Assembly (NCBI RefSeq): GCF_043641665.1
Contig: NC_092193.1
Location: 11,214,501 to 11,278,500, forward strand
Length of the DNA: 64,000 nt
Source: Enoplosus armatus
Taxonomy: Eukaryota > Chordata > Actinopteri > Centrarchiformes > Enoplosidae
Direction: 5' to 3'
Part shown: positions 22,901-37,451 of the stretch, one piece after another
How the letters are laid out: each line of letters begins with the position of its first letter
How positions within the stretch are numbered: position 1 is the first letter of the stretch
Translations under genes and position numbers: made by a program
Notes under the pieces: generated by a model
What the model saw: the letters and a program-made list of their open reading frames with translations, nothing else
What the model was told of the DNA's origin: nothing
The model's database searches: none

Positions 22901-25900
22901 CCGTATTTCCTCCGTGAAACTAAAAACACACTGGGAAGTAAATAACCAGGCAGCCTGTTTTGACCCCAGTCGCTGGATATTACAACTATAACAGACAGAG
23001 TTATGTGGGGCAGAGAGCTTCCCAGGAGAAGGCCCTGGGATCAGAGTCGGCTTATGGACCCTGCACATCCTTTGTTGAGGGGTGAAACATTAGCTGTACA
23101 TCTAAGACTATCAGGCAAAAGGGGTCTGTTTGGCTTCATCATGATGATGCCCAGGAGAGAAACACAGAGCGAGGAGCTCTCACACACAAACAGAGGGAGG
23201 GACTCTCATGTTCCAGCATGAAGGTGTGTACAGTGGGCTGTAACTGTAGATGGCTTTGTGCGTGATTGTGTGATGTATGACTCCCAGGATGTCTGTACTA
23301 CTGGAAAAAGATCTGATATCTTCATTGTAATAACTGAATAAGAGAACTTTTTGGGAAACACACTTATTTGCTTTCTTTCCCGTAAGATGAGCAGGTTTAT
23401 ACCAATCTCATGTCTGTGCATTAAGTATGAAGCTGGAGTCAGGAGCTTAGCATGAAGTCTAGAAGCAGAGGGAATCTGGCTTTGCTGTGTCCAAAATTAA
23501 AAAATGCAAACCAACGCTGCTGACAAGCTGACTAATTAACATTAACTGTAATATGTTTGTTTAATCCGCATAAAAACTTGTTGTTTAAGGAGAAGTTATG
23601 TGCATTAGCAAGCTACTAATTTCTTGATCATCAAGAAATAGTGCCAACATGTAACCTTCATTTCAATTACAAACTGCTGCTTTTACATGTATGTAAATGT
23701 ATCACGATACATCATTTAAATAAGTCATCATTAGAGATGTTGGTAGTCATGTTATTTTTTCATTTTGGACAGAATGAGGTTAGCTGTTTCCCCCAGCTTC
23801 TAGTCTTTATGCTAAGCTAGGCTAACCACAGCCTGACTTCAACTCTATATTTAACGCACAGACATGAGAGTGATATCAATCGTCTCATTGAAAGTCAGCA
23901 AATACCTGTACTTCCTAAAATGTAAGACTCTTAATTTATCTAATGTCATTAATTGAAACATTCATTAAAACTAAAAGTTTATCGTCCACATCTACTGTAC
24001 CTTTCTTGGTCTGTTGGAGAACTGAGGGTGGGGGGGTGGCCACCTTCATTGCCAGGCCATAGGCCCCTCTGAAGGAATGGCTGTCCCGCACGATGAAGCA
24101 GCCAGGCTCCTTGTCCTTTAAGACTGAAATGGCTGCATGCAAAGACACATAATTGTGAGGGGGTTCTACAGTTCTGTGAAAAAGATTATTTTCTTTCATT
24201 ATCTTGGAACACTGGAGGCCTACCTTGATCCCTTGAGATATCTGGCTTGTACCAGAATTTTGATGTGTCCTGCACAAATTTTACTGTAACCTGTTTGCTG
24301 GCTAGTACATCTGGAAAACACACAATTATCAGCCAAATAATCAGTACAGTATTCATTTGTGCGTGATTATCAACAATAACACCAATGAAGCTCCATTAGG
24401 GGACTGTAGCCTACCTGGAAGAGGTGAGGCTGTACCCGGCGTCTGAGCTGAGAGGTCAGGCAAAACGTTAGGGAAGGGAATACTCAGGGTGCTCCCACTG
24501 TGAGGACTTGAGAACCCACTGAGCGCTGGAGACGCTGTTCCCAGCGAATGCTCCCCATCTGATGCCCTCTTCTTCTCAGGCAGAAGTGGGGGATGCATCT
24601 GAGGCAACTGTGACTGGTTCTGCCCATCCATGGAGGTCAAAAGTTCCCTGTCCATGCCTCCATTTCTCAGCAGAGAGGAGGTAGAGTTTGGACATTCCGT
24701 GCCATAGCCGAGACCCGAGTCATCCTGCTCATCAAAGCTTTGAGCGGGACTGCGGCTGAGAGCGTAGAGGGCCAAACAGCTTTGCTGGCTGCTTCTAGGA
24801 GAGCTGTGGGCGTTGGGGGCAGGGTGGATGTGGGGGTGGTGCAGGGGAGGAGAGTGGTGGCCGTAGTCCAGTGACATGGCGTGCTGCAGTGGTTGTCTGG
24901 CAGAGGAGTAGCTACTCAGAGAGGAGTGGCGGCTCAGGACAGGATGCTCTGGCCAGGACTGGTTGATGGATGAACTTAAGTTAAGAGAAAAAAACAAAAG
25001 GTCATAAACATACAGTAAATAAATATTAGTCAAGTTTCCATTCAAATGCAGAACAAATTTTAACATAATTTCCAATATATTTGCAAAATAAATTGCTAAT
25101 TAATGGCGGTTTCTATCCACTACTGTTAATTTGAATATTAGGAGTTGGGTACATCAAGATAAACAGTTGGTGTTTACACTTTTCCACCTCAGCTAAGTGT
25201 AAAAGCTTTTTTGCGATATTTGTTTATACAATACTTTTTTTATGAATTAGTTTTTTTAAACATAAATTCAAAAAAAAAATGTGAAGACACATAGACTTGT
25301 AATTAATATAAAAGTGTTGTTAGTACTGTTGATTCCATCCCACTGGAAATCAACAACCCAGTCTGAAGTTTGTTTTGGAAATTCTGCCCTAAAAAAAGTT
25401 CAACGGCACTTTAAGGTTCTGGATAGGACAGACCTGTACCTGTCTGTCCGCTGAAGGGTCCCAACAATGGAGGCAGAGTGTGTAGCACTTAGCGTCCTGT
25501 GGCAGTTGATGGAGGAGTCTGGTAAACTGTCAACTCCAACATGACTGATCATCTCTGAATATCCCCGGGGTTCTGTGTGAGAGAAAAAACGAATTAGAAT
25601 TATAAATTCCACATGTATTGATCACATTCACAGTCAGGTGCTGTTGTTTTAAATGTTGACTTAAATGAAAATAAATACAAACACATTGAATCTAACAGAA
25701 ATCTTACACACACAACACAAAAATTACTGAGAGAAAATCAGCACACAACAAACGTTAAAATAAGCAAAAATAAACTTGTTACAACCCGTAACACATGGGA
25801 TTGTATGATATGGAAGAAATGGCCATGGATTATGGAAAAAATCCCCAGGGAAAGAGCACTGGGTTCTTTCCAGTGGCAAACAATCAATATTGGAGTTTAA

Positions 25901-28900
25901 ATTAAATGAAAACTGTCCACATGGCCTTGAATCCGGCCATCAATCTAAATAAAACCAATCACCAATTACCGCTGCCACAACCCACGGAGTCAACAAATCA
26001 GACTCCATAGCAGCTATAAATTAAAAGCCCTCAAACATAAAGCTTTTAGATAATTATGTCATAGCCTGGAGCCACTGAATCTAAAAGCTCATGTTCCAGC
26101 TCGGGCGCAGCCAGGTTTTCTCTGGGTTACGTTTAGAAGAATGAGAGGCGCAACGGTGAAAAAGTTGCTGGTTTCTTCTCTCGTCCCTATTTCCCCTCTG
26201 TGTACACAGAGACACTTTCATGGGGGAAGAAAAGTCTTTTTGTGTCATGCTTCCTGACCCACAGTTACCATGGAGATGTGGCAGGACTGAATGTGGTAAT
26301 TCTTGCTTGAGGTAGCAATCAGCAGGGGAACAAATCTGCTCCCAGGCCGTACAACCTTTTGATATACTGTAGATCATTATGGAAACAAGTCCATATGAGG
26401 TCAAAGCAGAATGAAAATGAAAGTAACAGTTTGTGGAGAGATCGTCCATCTGTATGTGGGTGATCCAAAAACATGCCAAATAAAACACAGCTTCCAATTT
26501 TATAATCTTAGCTCGATGATAAAAAATTGAAAACATGAAAGGATTCACAGATACTCGCACTATAAATGCACAACTCTTTCCATCTCTGAGAATCTTAAAG
26601 CCAGGGTGTGTTCCACCTCAGAAAAAAAACTCTATACACAAAGAAACAAAAAATGTCTCAGTTTTAATCAAAAGAACAACACTGTTATGTCTAAAAAAGG
26701 TTTGTCTTCAGGCCGTGACCACACAGACATTCTCCAAAAACCAAACATGAAGGGCAGAGACGGGTTAGGAATCTCCCTGCTGTTGCATTTATGAGACCTC
26801 TTTGCTTTCAGGCCTCTGTCTCAAAACCGCTAAAATTCCACCAACAACAATGTCACCATTATCAGGTAAAGCAAGGGGGACCTGAAACAGCTCTGTTCTA
26901 AGAAGGTAGTGGATCCAAACAGGCAGTCACAGGGCAGACGTGGAACAAGACTCCTGCAATTACCTTTCACTCACTGAATGTCTTTTTGTCACTCACTATC
27001 TATAATTGGCTGTGGGGGAAAACACAAGTAAGTTAAAAGAAGTCCTAGTGTTTTTTTTTTTGTTCTTCTCAGAAGTTGGTCAACTGTTTAACTTTCCATA
27101 ATAAGGTGCCTCAAATCCATAGGCTTAGAAAAATTATATATGGAGAATTGTTTTTTCCTACACTATTGCTGTTTTCCAGTGTCTATTCTTAAACACCGCT
27201 GTTAAGTTCACAAAGAAAGACCACTTTGTTCTCTCAGACTGAAGAATTTTCACAACAGCTTCATGTGATGTTTTTTTGTTTTCTCAAAATAATGCGGCAG
27301 TTTGCATTTCAGAGAGATTTAAACCTACCATGGTCGGTTCTGTAGCCTCCATAAGACTGCATGCTAGGAGATGGTGTTTGCCTGAGGTGAGTCAATTCCG
27401 ACATATTTTTCACTGAAAACACAAAGGAAACGAGGAAGGGGGCCTTTAATTAAACCCGAAAAACAAAGCTGGTCACAAACACATGCAAAGTCAAATGCTC
27501 AGATAAAAGAAACCTATTTACAACAGTACTTACCATAAGGTGTTGGCGGAGAGATGGGGAAGGCGGGAGTGGGGGGAGTCATGTCACTCCCAGCCTCAAC
27601 CCCACTGTCCATGTCTGGGCCCTGGGCCCTGTAGTCAGCGCTGTCACTCCTGTACAGCATGTGATGCTGTAACAAACAACACAGACATACATGTAACCAA
27701 CCATACACAGCAGAATGATTTGGGAAAATGACTTGGGGAAAAGCCAAATACACACATGCTGTATTTACCTGGGACTGTGGCACACAGGGGGAGTACGTCC
27801 GCTGGCCCCTGTACTCCTCTGTCCCACCCCACCCTGAGTTACAGAAGCCTGGATGATCCGTGACATCACTTCCTTGGCGACTCAGACTTCGCGTGACACC
27901 CACCCGTCCCTCGCTGGACTGGACAACTGGATACACACAAGTAGACAGCAGCAAGTAGGTCATTAAATGTTAACAGATTTACAGACATCACTGATTTCAA
28001 GGAAGTTAAGTATTTAAAAAAACAACAGGGCTTTGACCTTTGGTACCTTTAAGGAAAGTATTCATCATAATGTTTTTCTAGTCAAGGTACTTTTGAGGTC
28101 TGTCTACTCTGAAATTAAGGCTAATTGGGCAATATAGTTGGAAAAATTGTCACAATATTAATGAGGTATTTCTGATATCAATGTATCACAATGACACATA
28201 AGTTCAAAGTCACATGTGAAGACATAAGACTGAAGCAATTAAGTGTGTTCCACTACACTCTTAATATGTGTAAAAGTGTTAGTTTTCAATTACAGCGTTC
28301 TCAGAATCATTCAATTGGACAACAAAAAACTTTGAGGAACGACAACTTGACAAGATCATATCGTCATAACATGATTCAACTGAGTTCATTAAGTCAGAAT
28401 GCTGATTTATTGCATTGTACTACATTGAATTTCAAACCACATGTTGGTGTAGACAACTGTAAACTGGTGCTGCTAACCCGGGGTGGTGCCTACAGGCATG
28501 TTTTGAGAGGACAGCTGAGGAATGCCAAGGGTCTGGCTGGTGGGCTGGAGGGTGTGGTGGGGTGGAGGGGGTTCAATGTTGTGACTACTCTGAAGAGTGC
28601 TGCCACTCAGCACCAGGGTGTTAATTTGAGCCCTCCCAGCGAGCTCCGACCTCTCAGCCGTGAGGAATGCTAATAGTGCAGAAGTGCTAAAGCCGGGGAT
28701 CATTACTCACTTTGTCTGGGACGAGTATGGATGACACAGTGCCATGCACACTTGGCAGTGTTTCTCCATGGATGCATCACAGTGATACAAGTTTTTTATT
28801 TCATAATATACATCCATCTACAGGGTTTTATAAATGTGTGCACCACTGATCCAGTGTCTTTTGTCTCTAAGAGAAATGAGAAACAGTCATGGAGACTGGA

Positions 28901-31900
28901 CAGCATGGATCTCAATGGAACAGAGACAAACTCTCTTTCTCTCCAATGACTTTCAGTGCCATCATTTCTGTCACCTAATATACCCTCTAGAGTAGGGATG
29001 GGCAATAAGACGATAAGTACAGTATTGTGAGGCAACAGGGATTTGGCTATACCAGTTCCAGTGAGGTGGCTCTCCTGTAAGGTGTCTTGCTGTATCAGGC
29101 TGTTGCAATGAACGGGTCTGCTTTAAGAGAATATTGGCTTTACAGGACTTTGCCTCACTACGATCAAGTTCCTTGATGTGAGTCGGGATTATCCCAAAGA
29201 ATTTCCATCTGGTTATTTTAGTTATACATGATTTCTGAAATGCTGTTTGATAAAATGCACAAGTGTAAAGTAATGAAAAATATAATAAATCTCATGCTAC
29301 TGTCATGCAGTTATGGATATAACTAATATGAAGAAGTCTATGATGCACCAAATTTCTCCTGCAAGCTTTGCTTTAGCCTCAGGTGGAGATCACCCCCCTC
29401 CCCTCCACCTTCCTGAGTTTTTGTCACCTCTCATCAGTTGCTGTATGTCAGGCCCAGTTCCCTTGACACAACATAAATGCTTTAACCTCCCTCCTCCATC
29501 TCCCTCTTCTCTTTTTCTTCGCCTCCCTTGATACAGCTGTGGGTGTTAAAGTGAACTCAGCAGAAATGGTGAAAAGTTAGTAAAAATAATAACAACATTT
29601 GTGAGGCTTGGTGCAATAACGTGATGAACACAAGCAGGAAAAGCATGATGGGTCTGGATACATGGATACTGGATGCAAACTTTTAGCCAAAAATCACTAT
29701 TAGAGCTTGAATAGCTTTAAATCATAAAATTCCTTTATGATAAATAACATTTGCTCCAATTTCATGTTATGACACAGTTGTTATGACTGAGCTCCTGTTA
29801 TCAGTGCAAACTGCTAGTCCACATGAAAGACAAACAATCCATTACTTCCTACAAGATATTTGCGAATTAGCAAAGTTACAGCCCGTAGCATTTGTTTCTT
29901 GGAATGCCGCTTCTGTTGATACGCACAGACAGGTATGCTTTTACATTCAAATGGAAAAAAACTTTGCCTCCCGGGCTTACTTGTTCCACCCTTGGAAATT
30001 CCTCAGGCCTCCTCATCTTGTGCCCCCCCTGCAACCACATGTACCACACGTACATGCTGGAGTGTGATTCACACACTGCTAACACCCAGACAGCTTTCTG
30101 CATTTCCTCTGCCTCACTGGTTTTCAGCTTAAGAAATCCTTGCAGTGCCATTGCTACAGCTATAGATACTCGTGTCAATAGTACCTAACTTGATAACGTG
30201 TAAGGACGAGCCAAATCTGATGTAAAAAAGTTCTAATCTTTGTAGCATGGCAAAGAGATCACTTGATGAACTACAAAAAGTTGCTAGGTTTTTCCAGTTA
30301 TGTTTATCATCACTGTAGGCCTGCAGGGGACACAAACTTAAGATATATGGATGGATTTTGTGATCTTTTTATGGCTTGTTGGTAGAAGTAGGCATACAGT
30401 TACTGAGGCACATTCTGTGAATTTGTTTGCAGTGTTTTAAGATTATAGACTGCATCCTTGAATGTGGCCCCGGGATCAGTTTCAACACGAACAAAGTGGA
30501 AATAACTTTGGTGGATATCTACCGTCGATATCAGAGTCATTAGGTTGCATAACTTCTGTCTGCACAACAAACCTACCAACAACAATCGAGAGGAGACATT
30601 TGAAGATAAGAGTAACATATCATTGATGAGAAAAGAGTCTGGACAGATGGGAGCGTGATGAACATATTACAATGAGCAAAACATCTGTCGGAGATGACTA
30701 AGATTAAATGAAAGAAATGGTGTGTGTGTGTGTGTGTTTTACGTAATGCTTAAAACTTAGAAAAGGACTTTGATTTTGTAAATATCTGTATTCCTCAGTG
30801 TGCAATCTCTATAATCAAACACAGAGACGGCAATGTTCAGAAAGGTCGATAACAGCTGCTCTCCCTCTCTTCATGTACCCTACTGATCCTCTCGTCAGAT
30901 AGCTATCCAGACAAGTCTGGACGGCGCTCTTTCCTCAGAAACATACTGAAAACATCTGAAAACCTGGCAAGAACCCTGCTATTTCTGCCACTAAAACACG
31001 CCAGGTGGGAGAGGGAGAGGAGGTGTGCTTTGTTCAGTTAACTCTGCAGTGAAGGAGAAGAAAAGCTGTGGGAGAGGAACTGCTCTGTCTTAAAATATTC
31101 CAAGCATATTCACTGATTTCATAATGACTGTCGCACATTTCTTTTCACTACCACACTTCCAGACCACACCACATCATCATCACCACCACACCCAGACTGT
31201 CCGACTAGCTTACCTGTTGTCTGCTGTGTGTTTTTCAGGGTTGCTGCGTTATTATCGTTGAATCTGAGATCGATGCCGTTTGAGCATTTGGAGACTGAGC
31301 CGTTCACGTGCGTGCCGCCGTTCCTCTTCATGGAGCTGTTGTGGCTCGACACCGGCACAAATGTGGGGTCCAGGTCCATGATCAGCTGGTTGAGCTGGTC
31401 GATGGAGTTGTCAATGTCCAGCGTTAGAGATTTGAACTCCTCGTCGCGTTTGTTGTTGTTGTTATTGTTTATGGTTGTCTGCTCCTTGTGTGGCGCTGCG
31501 CTTCTCAGAGCGTCTGTCGTCATGTCCCTAATAGGGCCCTGTGGCTCAGTGGGTAGGCCTGCTTTGGGTGAACTGCTCCCTTGCTTGTTCCCTGGGTATC
31601 TCTCTGTATCGTTTCCATCCTCTGGCATGTAGATAAACTGTTGTGCAGCAACCATCTGCTGCTGGCGAACCCAGGACTGTGTGGAGTAGCTTCCCTGTCT
31701 GTAGACATGCTGCTTGGGCATGGAGGCACTGCTGGGATTAGAGGAGGCCACAGAGTTGCTCCTGGGGCTCAGGCACCCCCTTCTAGCCTCAACATAGGTT
31801 CTCTCATACTCCTCCATGGGAGGGGGTGCAGGGTGGTGGAGGTGGTGCTGGCTTTGGCTTTGCTGCTCCTCTCCTCCTGGACTCCCAAAACCATCTGACA

Positions 31901-34900
31901 GCAGGGAGTTCTGGCTGCTCTTGTGGCAGGAGGACGACAAGGTCCCTAAGCTGTCCACACTGTGCAGATCATGACCTGTAATGACCTCATCATCCAGGAT
32001 GTCCGTTTCCCTCTCTCGGGGTCTGGGGTCTCCGTTGATGTGCACTTGCGCTGGGACTATCTGCTGGATGCTCACTCTGGGGCCTTGATCGTTCATCTCT
32101 ACCAGTGAGGGGTCCTCAAGGCCAAAGCCACTTAAAAGGCGCTTCAGCTGGACCTTTTCCTGCTGGCTGGGGCCCTGGTTAGGCTTGATGGTGGTGGTGG
32201 TGGTGGTGGTGGAGGTGACAGGTGCGGGTCTGTCTGCCCACAGAGAAGTGCTAGACAGGCCAGAGTCGCTGCTGACAGAGAGGGCGTGGTCGCTGTGGTC
32301 AGGGCTGGAGGTGGCGGAGGTCGTGCGGGCCCCTCTGCCCAGCGTGGCCTCTCCTCCGGCGGGGCTCCTCTTGTTGGCTGCTTTGTCCTGGGTTAGGCCT
32401 TGAGAACGTGGCGCTGCAAAATAGAAGAGATGCAGCGCTTCATACAGTCAGCTGGTATGGGCACACGAACACACAGAGACACACAAACAGCAGAGACTCA
32501 CGCGGACAAACACACAACAGCACAAAACCACAGAACAAAACAAGACTCTTGTTAACATGCACAGTCATGTCATCCCACAAACTCCATCATTCAGAATCTG
32601 TTATTGACAAAGCTCAACACTTACAGTCACCGCCCTCACCTGACAAAGACAATATTCGAGACAATATAGATCAAACGACTACAAATACCTAACACATTAA
32701 TACACTGACAGAGAAAAACATGTTACTGAAGTGAGACAAATCACCTAATTAGATGTGTCAGGGAAAAACAGAATCACACAAATTATTCAAATCCCTCTGT
32801 TTGATATTCTAATCCGAGGTTACTTCAAGCAGATATTCCAATTATCAGCTCCCACCAGGCCACCAAGTGAACTGCCAAGGTGCTACTGTATGCAGTGTGT
32901 GCAGCAGACAAAGGTGTTTTCCACGTGCTCAGGTTATATAAGAGATGTAAAGTCTTCTGTGTGCCGCTACAAGAGACAGACGGCGGTGGATCTTCAGAGT
33001 CTGACCCCTGCATTCCTCACCCTCCTGTGATTAAGCCACCCTACTCCCTCTCGCCTGCCCCTTGACCCCCAGCATATGTCCAAACAACCTCCTTAATCCC
33101 CACAAGTACAAATCCCAGGAGTCAGTCATTTTGCAAGGCAGAGTCAAATCCATCACAACAGGAAAACAATATAAATCAAGTTCTGGCCTCTCCAGACTCA
33201 CGCAAAATGAGGGCAGGAGAAGAAGTGCATGTGAGCAGCGTTGCCAACTTGCAGTTTCACTGTCACTCTTCCTCAACAAAAGAGAGCAGGAACATGACTC
33301 CTACGCTTCTCCCTCAGTCTGCCGCCTTAAGTACTTGCCTTTCAGTCAAACCATGACTGGAGGATCTGAATACCAGACACGCATGATAAAAGCTCCCCCT
33401 CCTCCTCTCCAAAGGTCCTGTATGTATGTAAGCCCCCCCGCCGCTCACACAAACACACTAGTTGAACCTGCATCCGGCCTTGAGAAGCCCCGGCTCAGGC
33501 CTCCATGCAGGTCAGTTCCGCCGGGAGTTTTCCAACAAATCCCTCTCGTAACATTCCTGGCAAGGTGCAAGCAGGTTTTGAGACAGATGTTTCCCCTTTC
33601 CCTCGAAACTGCCCATCTTCCTCTGTCACCTCTGTCACCCCTGTCACCGCCCGGCCCCTCTTTTCTTTTCCCTCCCCCTCATGGCCACTCATCTGTCTAA
33701 AGAGAAAAAAATCTCTTACCTTTGCCGCCACTGCCAGGTAAGCACATAAGACAATCCCAGCCTCCGGTAAAACCAAACTTGAAGAAGAGGAGAAGAGGCG
33801 ATGCAGTCGCACGAGAGCAGACATGGCTTTCAACCAGCAGATAATGGTCAGGGTCAAAAATCAACAGAGTTGGAATAAGTTGGCCCTGCTTTCTTTCTCT
33901 GCTGAGAAGGTGAGAGTGTTTGCACTCCACACAAGGGGGGACCTTGAGATCTCCAAATAAGGGCAGAGGAATGTAAACAAGTGAGGCGGGGCTTAGGGTT
34001 GGAGGCGGGATGGAGGAAAGCAGTAACCCGACCTCTTGCCCTGCATTAGGGGACTACCCCACTGGGGAGAATGGGGAGAAGGGAGGGGGGGGAAGAAAGA
34101 GAGAGAGGGCGGCCCAGAGAGGATCAGAGAATGAAAACAACATTCCTGAAGCTCCAGACTTTTTCACTCTGTAAAAAGACACTTTTTAATTAAAGCAATC
34201 CTTGCCTTCTACTTGGACCTCTGGGCAATTTTCATGAAAAGCAGCAGCCAAGTTGTTTTTCTCCCACTCTTGTGTGTCATGAAATTGCATGCCTGCCGTC
34301 CTCATGTACAATATCGGCAAGAAACAGATGTGCCCTAAACTCAATTATGGGGTTCTACAATTGTTTTAAAAACTGTTTTATCTATCGGGATTACACTGAC
34401 ATTAACAAACCCATGAATGGTTAACCAAGTATGTTCTTAGCTTAAGAAAATCAGTCAAACCTTTTATATCTAGCATTCATCATGCTGGTTGTTGTGGTAT
34501 GGTCAGTCCCTGAATAATCCACCAATTACAGTGCAGAGAGCGGCGAAAAACCAGAACTGTTCCTCAAGCTGATCTCGCATCGCAGGAGGAGGTCTGGTTG
34601 TGTATGGCTCTGCAATTACCCAACCTTCCCATTCCTTCTCAGTTACTACCATCCCGCACCTCCTGAATGCCAAAACCGTGAGTCGAAAAGCATAATGATG
34701 ATCATCATCCGCCTCTTTTTCTTCCGCCCAAGCTTCTACATGCGTCTCTGACTGTGTAGACGACAGCCCTGTATCTCTTAAAATCCTGCGTACAATTTGT
34801 ACAGGACATACAGAAAGCTCAGAGAGGAACAAACTATTGAGGGAAAACCCCATTACGAAAGAGTTAAATTGCATAAAACATTTTCTCACACACCCCTAGT

Positions 34901-36163
34901 GGTATCTTGCCATGCAATTTTATTTGCCCAAGTTTTGACATATCCATCACTCAGAATTCTTCCTCTACTTAAACATGAGGGTGAATATAAAATTTGATTA
35001 GTGATTCTGAAAACACTGAAAAACTACATTTAGTTTTTCTTGGAGTTTTGTATTCTATTGTATAATTGAGAAATTAAATGTTTGTTTATAGTTTTCATTG
35101 GAACTACATTCTACCAGATAAATAGTCCCTATTAAAACTGTTGACAGTATGGTCTGACGATTATCCAGAGTATTATGAACACCTTTTCTGGAAATAGACG
35201 TTGCATTTTTCAATATTGTGAGCCCCATAAACCAAATTCCATTCATCTTCTTTGTATTGGGGTGGAAGCTGAGAAGCAGATATCACAAAACTATCTGCAT
35301 GGCTATATACCGCTAGAGATAAAATATATATATTTTGTACTTGTGTAACTGACCCTTAAAGATTGTGGAGAGGCTACACAGTGATGCCTCAGATATAACC
35401 TTGTTACCACTGCATTTAAACCCATTCATTTCTGCAGTCAGCAGTAAGCCAAGCTATACAAAGACAACAACCTTCTTTGACAGTAAACAACCTATCTGGA
35501 AAAACAATCATTTATTCAACTCTTAATTTACACGTGGGGATAAACACACAGTCTCACTGGTGATTGCAGAAAAGCCATTGAAGTAAATGAGTTTTCTTTT
35601 CACAACCTTGGCACGACAGTGCCAAACGTTTTTTAGACTTCCTCCTCCTGACCAACCTCTGAGTGACAGCCTCTCAGAGGCAAACTGACCCTGCCAGAGG
35701 ACTGGTGGTAAGTAGATGTAGAATTCCAACAAAGCTCCCAGTCTTCCCTCTCAGATGTAGTGTTTACATGAGAAAACAAGGCTGTAAATATCCCACATGA
35801 ATGCTTTGGAATCAAGGCAAGAGAAAAAATTGCTCCTTTGTTGATGTCCTTTGCTTTACTTTGCTTTGATGAATTCTTAAATTTGAGTGTTTTGCTCTTT
35901 CATTGCATTCCCAGAGGGGTGCAAAAATGTTTATATGGATGTGTGGGGGTATTTTAAATGAAAATAAAAAAGGCAGCTCATTTTCATCAAGCCGAACTTA
36001 GCTTATAAAAACACTCAATGAATACTGGGAAAGGGTGGATCTGTGTTTTAATGCTACCACCACGTCGCTCTATTCTGGGAGGTTGTTGTGAATTCTGTGG
36101 TTGAGTGGAGAGCAACAACCGCAGCTAGGACAGGACGCCCCGACAGGGTGGCTCTGAGAGGGA

Positions 36164-36221
<58 letters not shown>

Positions 36222-37411
36222 GCACTAGTGAGAGTGTGTACGTGTGTGTGCGAGTGTGCATGTGTGGGATGGTTAAAGCTATTCATTTGATGAAACAACA
36301 AAATAGAAACCTCTTGAGAACTAGCTGCTCTTCCTCTGAACTCAGCATTCCCTACATACAACAACTTCCCTCCCTATCCTTCACTCGGGAACAACATTGT
36401 TTGTCATGCCCAACATACTCCAACCTTAAGTTAAATTTTAGCTTTCATTTCCTTCCCTCGCCGTAATAGAAGTCTGGTTTCCACAGAGCCTGTCTGCCTG
36501 GGATTTAAGTCCTCCTCATGAGTAATAACTCCTGTTAGCAATGACTGAAGCATAAACCATGCTAGTGGTTACTGTGCGTGCATGTTAATGCAATCACACT
36601 GCAGTCCCTCAAAAACATGGAGCACAGGATCTGTCACACTGTGTTAATTCCCTGAGAGAAAAAGAGAGTTTGTGTGTGTGTGTGTGTGTTTGTGTAAGTG
36701 AGAAACAGTGGCAACACACTAAATATCAGAAAAGTAGCAAGAAAAAGGGTGAAACTTCATTTAATGCCTAAATCACACCCTATGCATACTTCTTCCATTC
36801 ATAAAACAGCCACTGATATTTTCAGATAGAGTCTGATTCATTAGGCAGACCTTGGCACTGTTATGACAAAGTAATCTTGTGAATCATGTGGTGAGTAATG
36901 CAGTGTAGTAACAGTACCTTCACCATCACAGATGTTCTGGTAGGAGTCCCAGCGGATTAGAGGATCTGCTGTGTTGTAGTCCACAATAACATCCGCCCCA
37001 TTCTGCCACCTGTCGGCACCTGGACCCAAAAATAACATTATTGTGGTTACTGTATCTAGGTGTTTTTTTCCTGTACAACACAGGGAGTGGCACAAAATAC
37101 TATTCATCATTATGTTATTGTAACGTCAGAACAGAAAGATTTGACTTGGCAGGGCATTTTTGTGGGCAATATTTTGTTATCATCAGCTTTTGGTGGAACT
37201 GAATCACTATCATATGACTATCATTCACATAACCCAGTCCTGAAGAGATTTATTATCGAAATATCTTACTTCGCTAACAAAAAAACAATGAAAAAATAAA
37301 ATGTTTCTGTGTTTCCCTCATATTTTTACTAGATTTGTCAGCCAGCAGACAGTTAGCTTAGCACAAAGACTGAAATCAAGGGGAAACAGACTCTGTCCAA
37401 AGGTAAAAAAA

Positions 37412-37451
<40 letters not shown>

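Noticed and set aside
28191..28673. 160-codon plus-strand open frame in a tns3 intron
   Set aside because: No recognisable similarity; composition changes midway through a GT/GG-rich patch; likely chance.
33062..33700. 212-codon plus-strand open frame in a tns3 intron
   Set aside because: It is low-complexity, Pro/Ser/Leu-rich from CT-rich sequence, with no start context, splice sites or recognisable domain.
34503..34889. Alternative terminal exon of tns3
   Set aside because: The acceptor-like AG at about 34793 leaves one base before the open frame, whereas the upstream tns3 exon (36918-37019) ends needing two bases. The frame would break.
36070..36466. HTHTHT and CVCVCV proteins
   Set aside because: These come from translation of the (GT)n microsatellite; similar spurious frames occur at 11571-11866 and 61206-61719.
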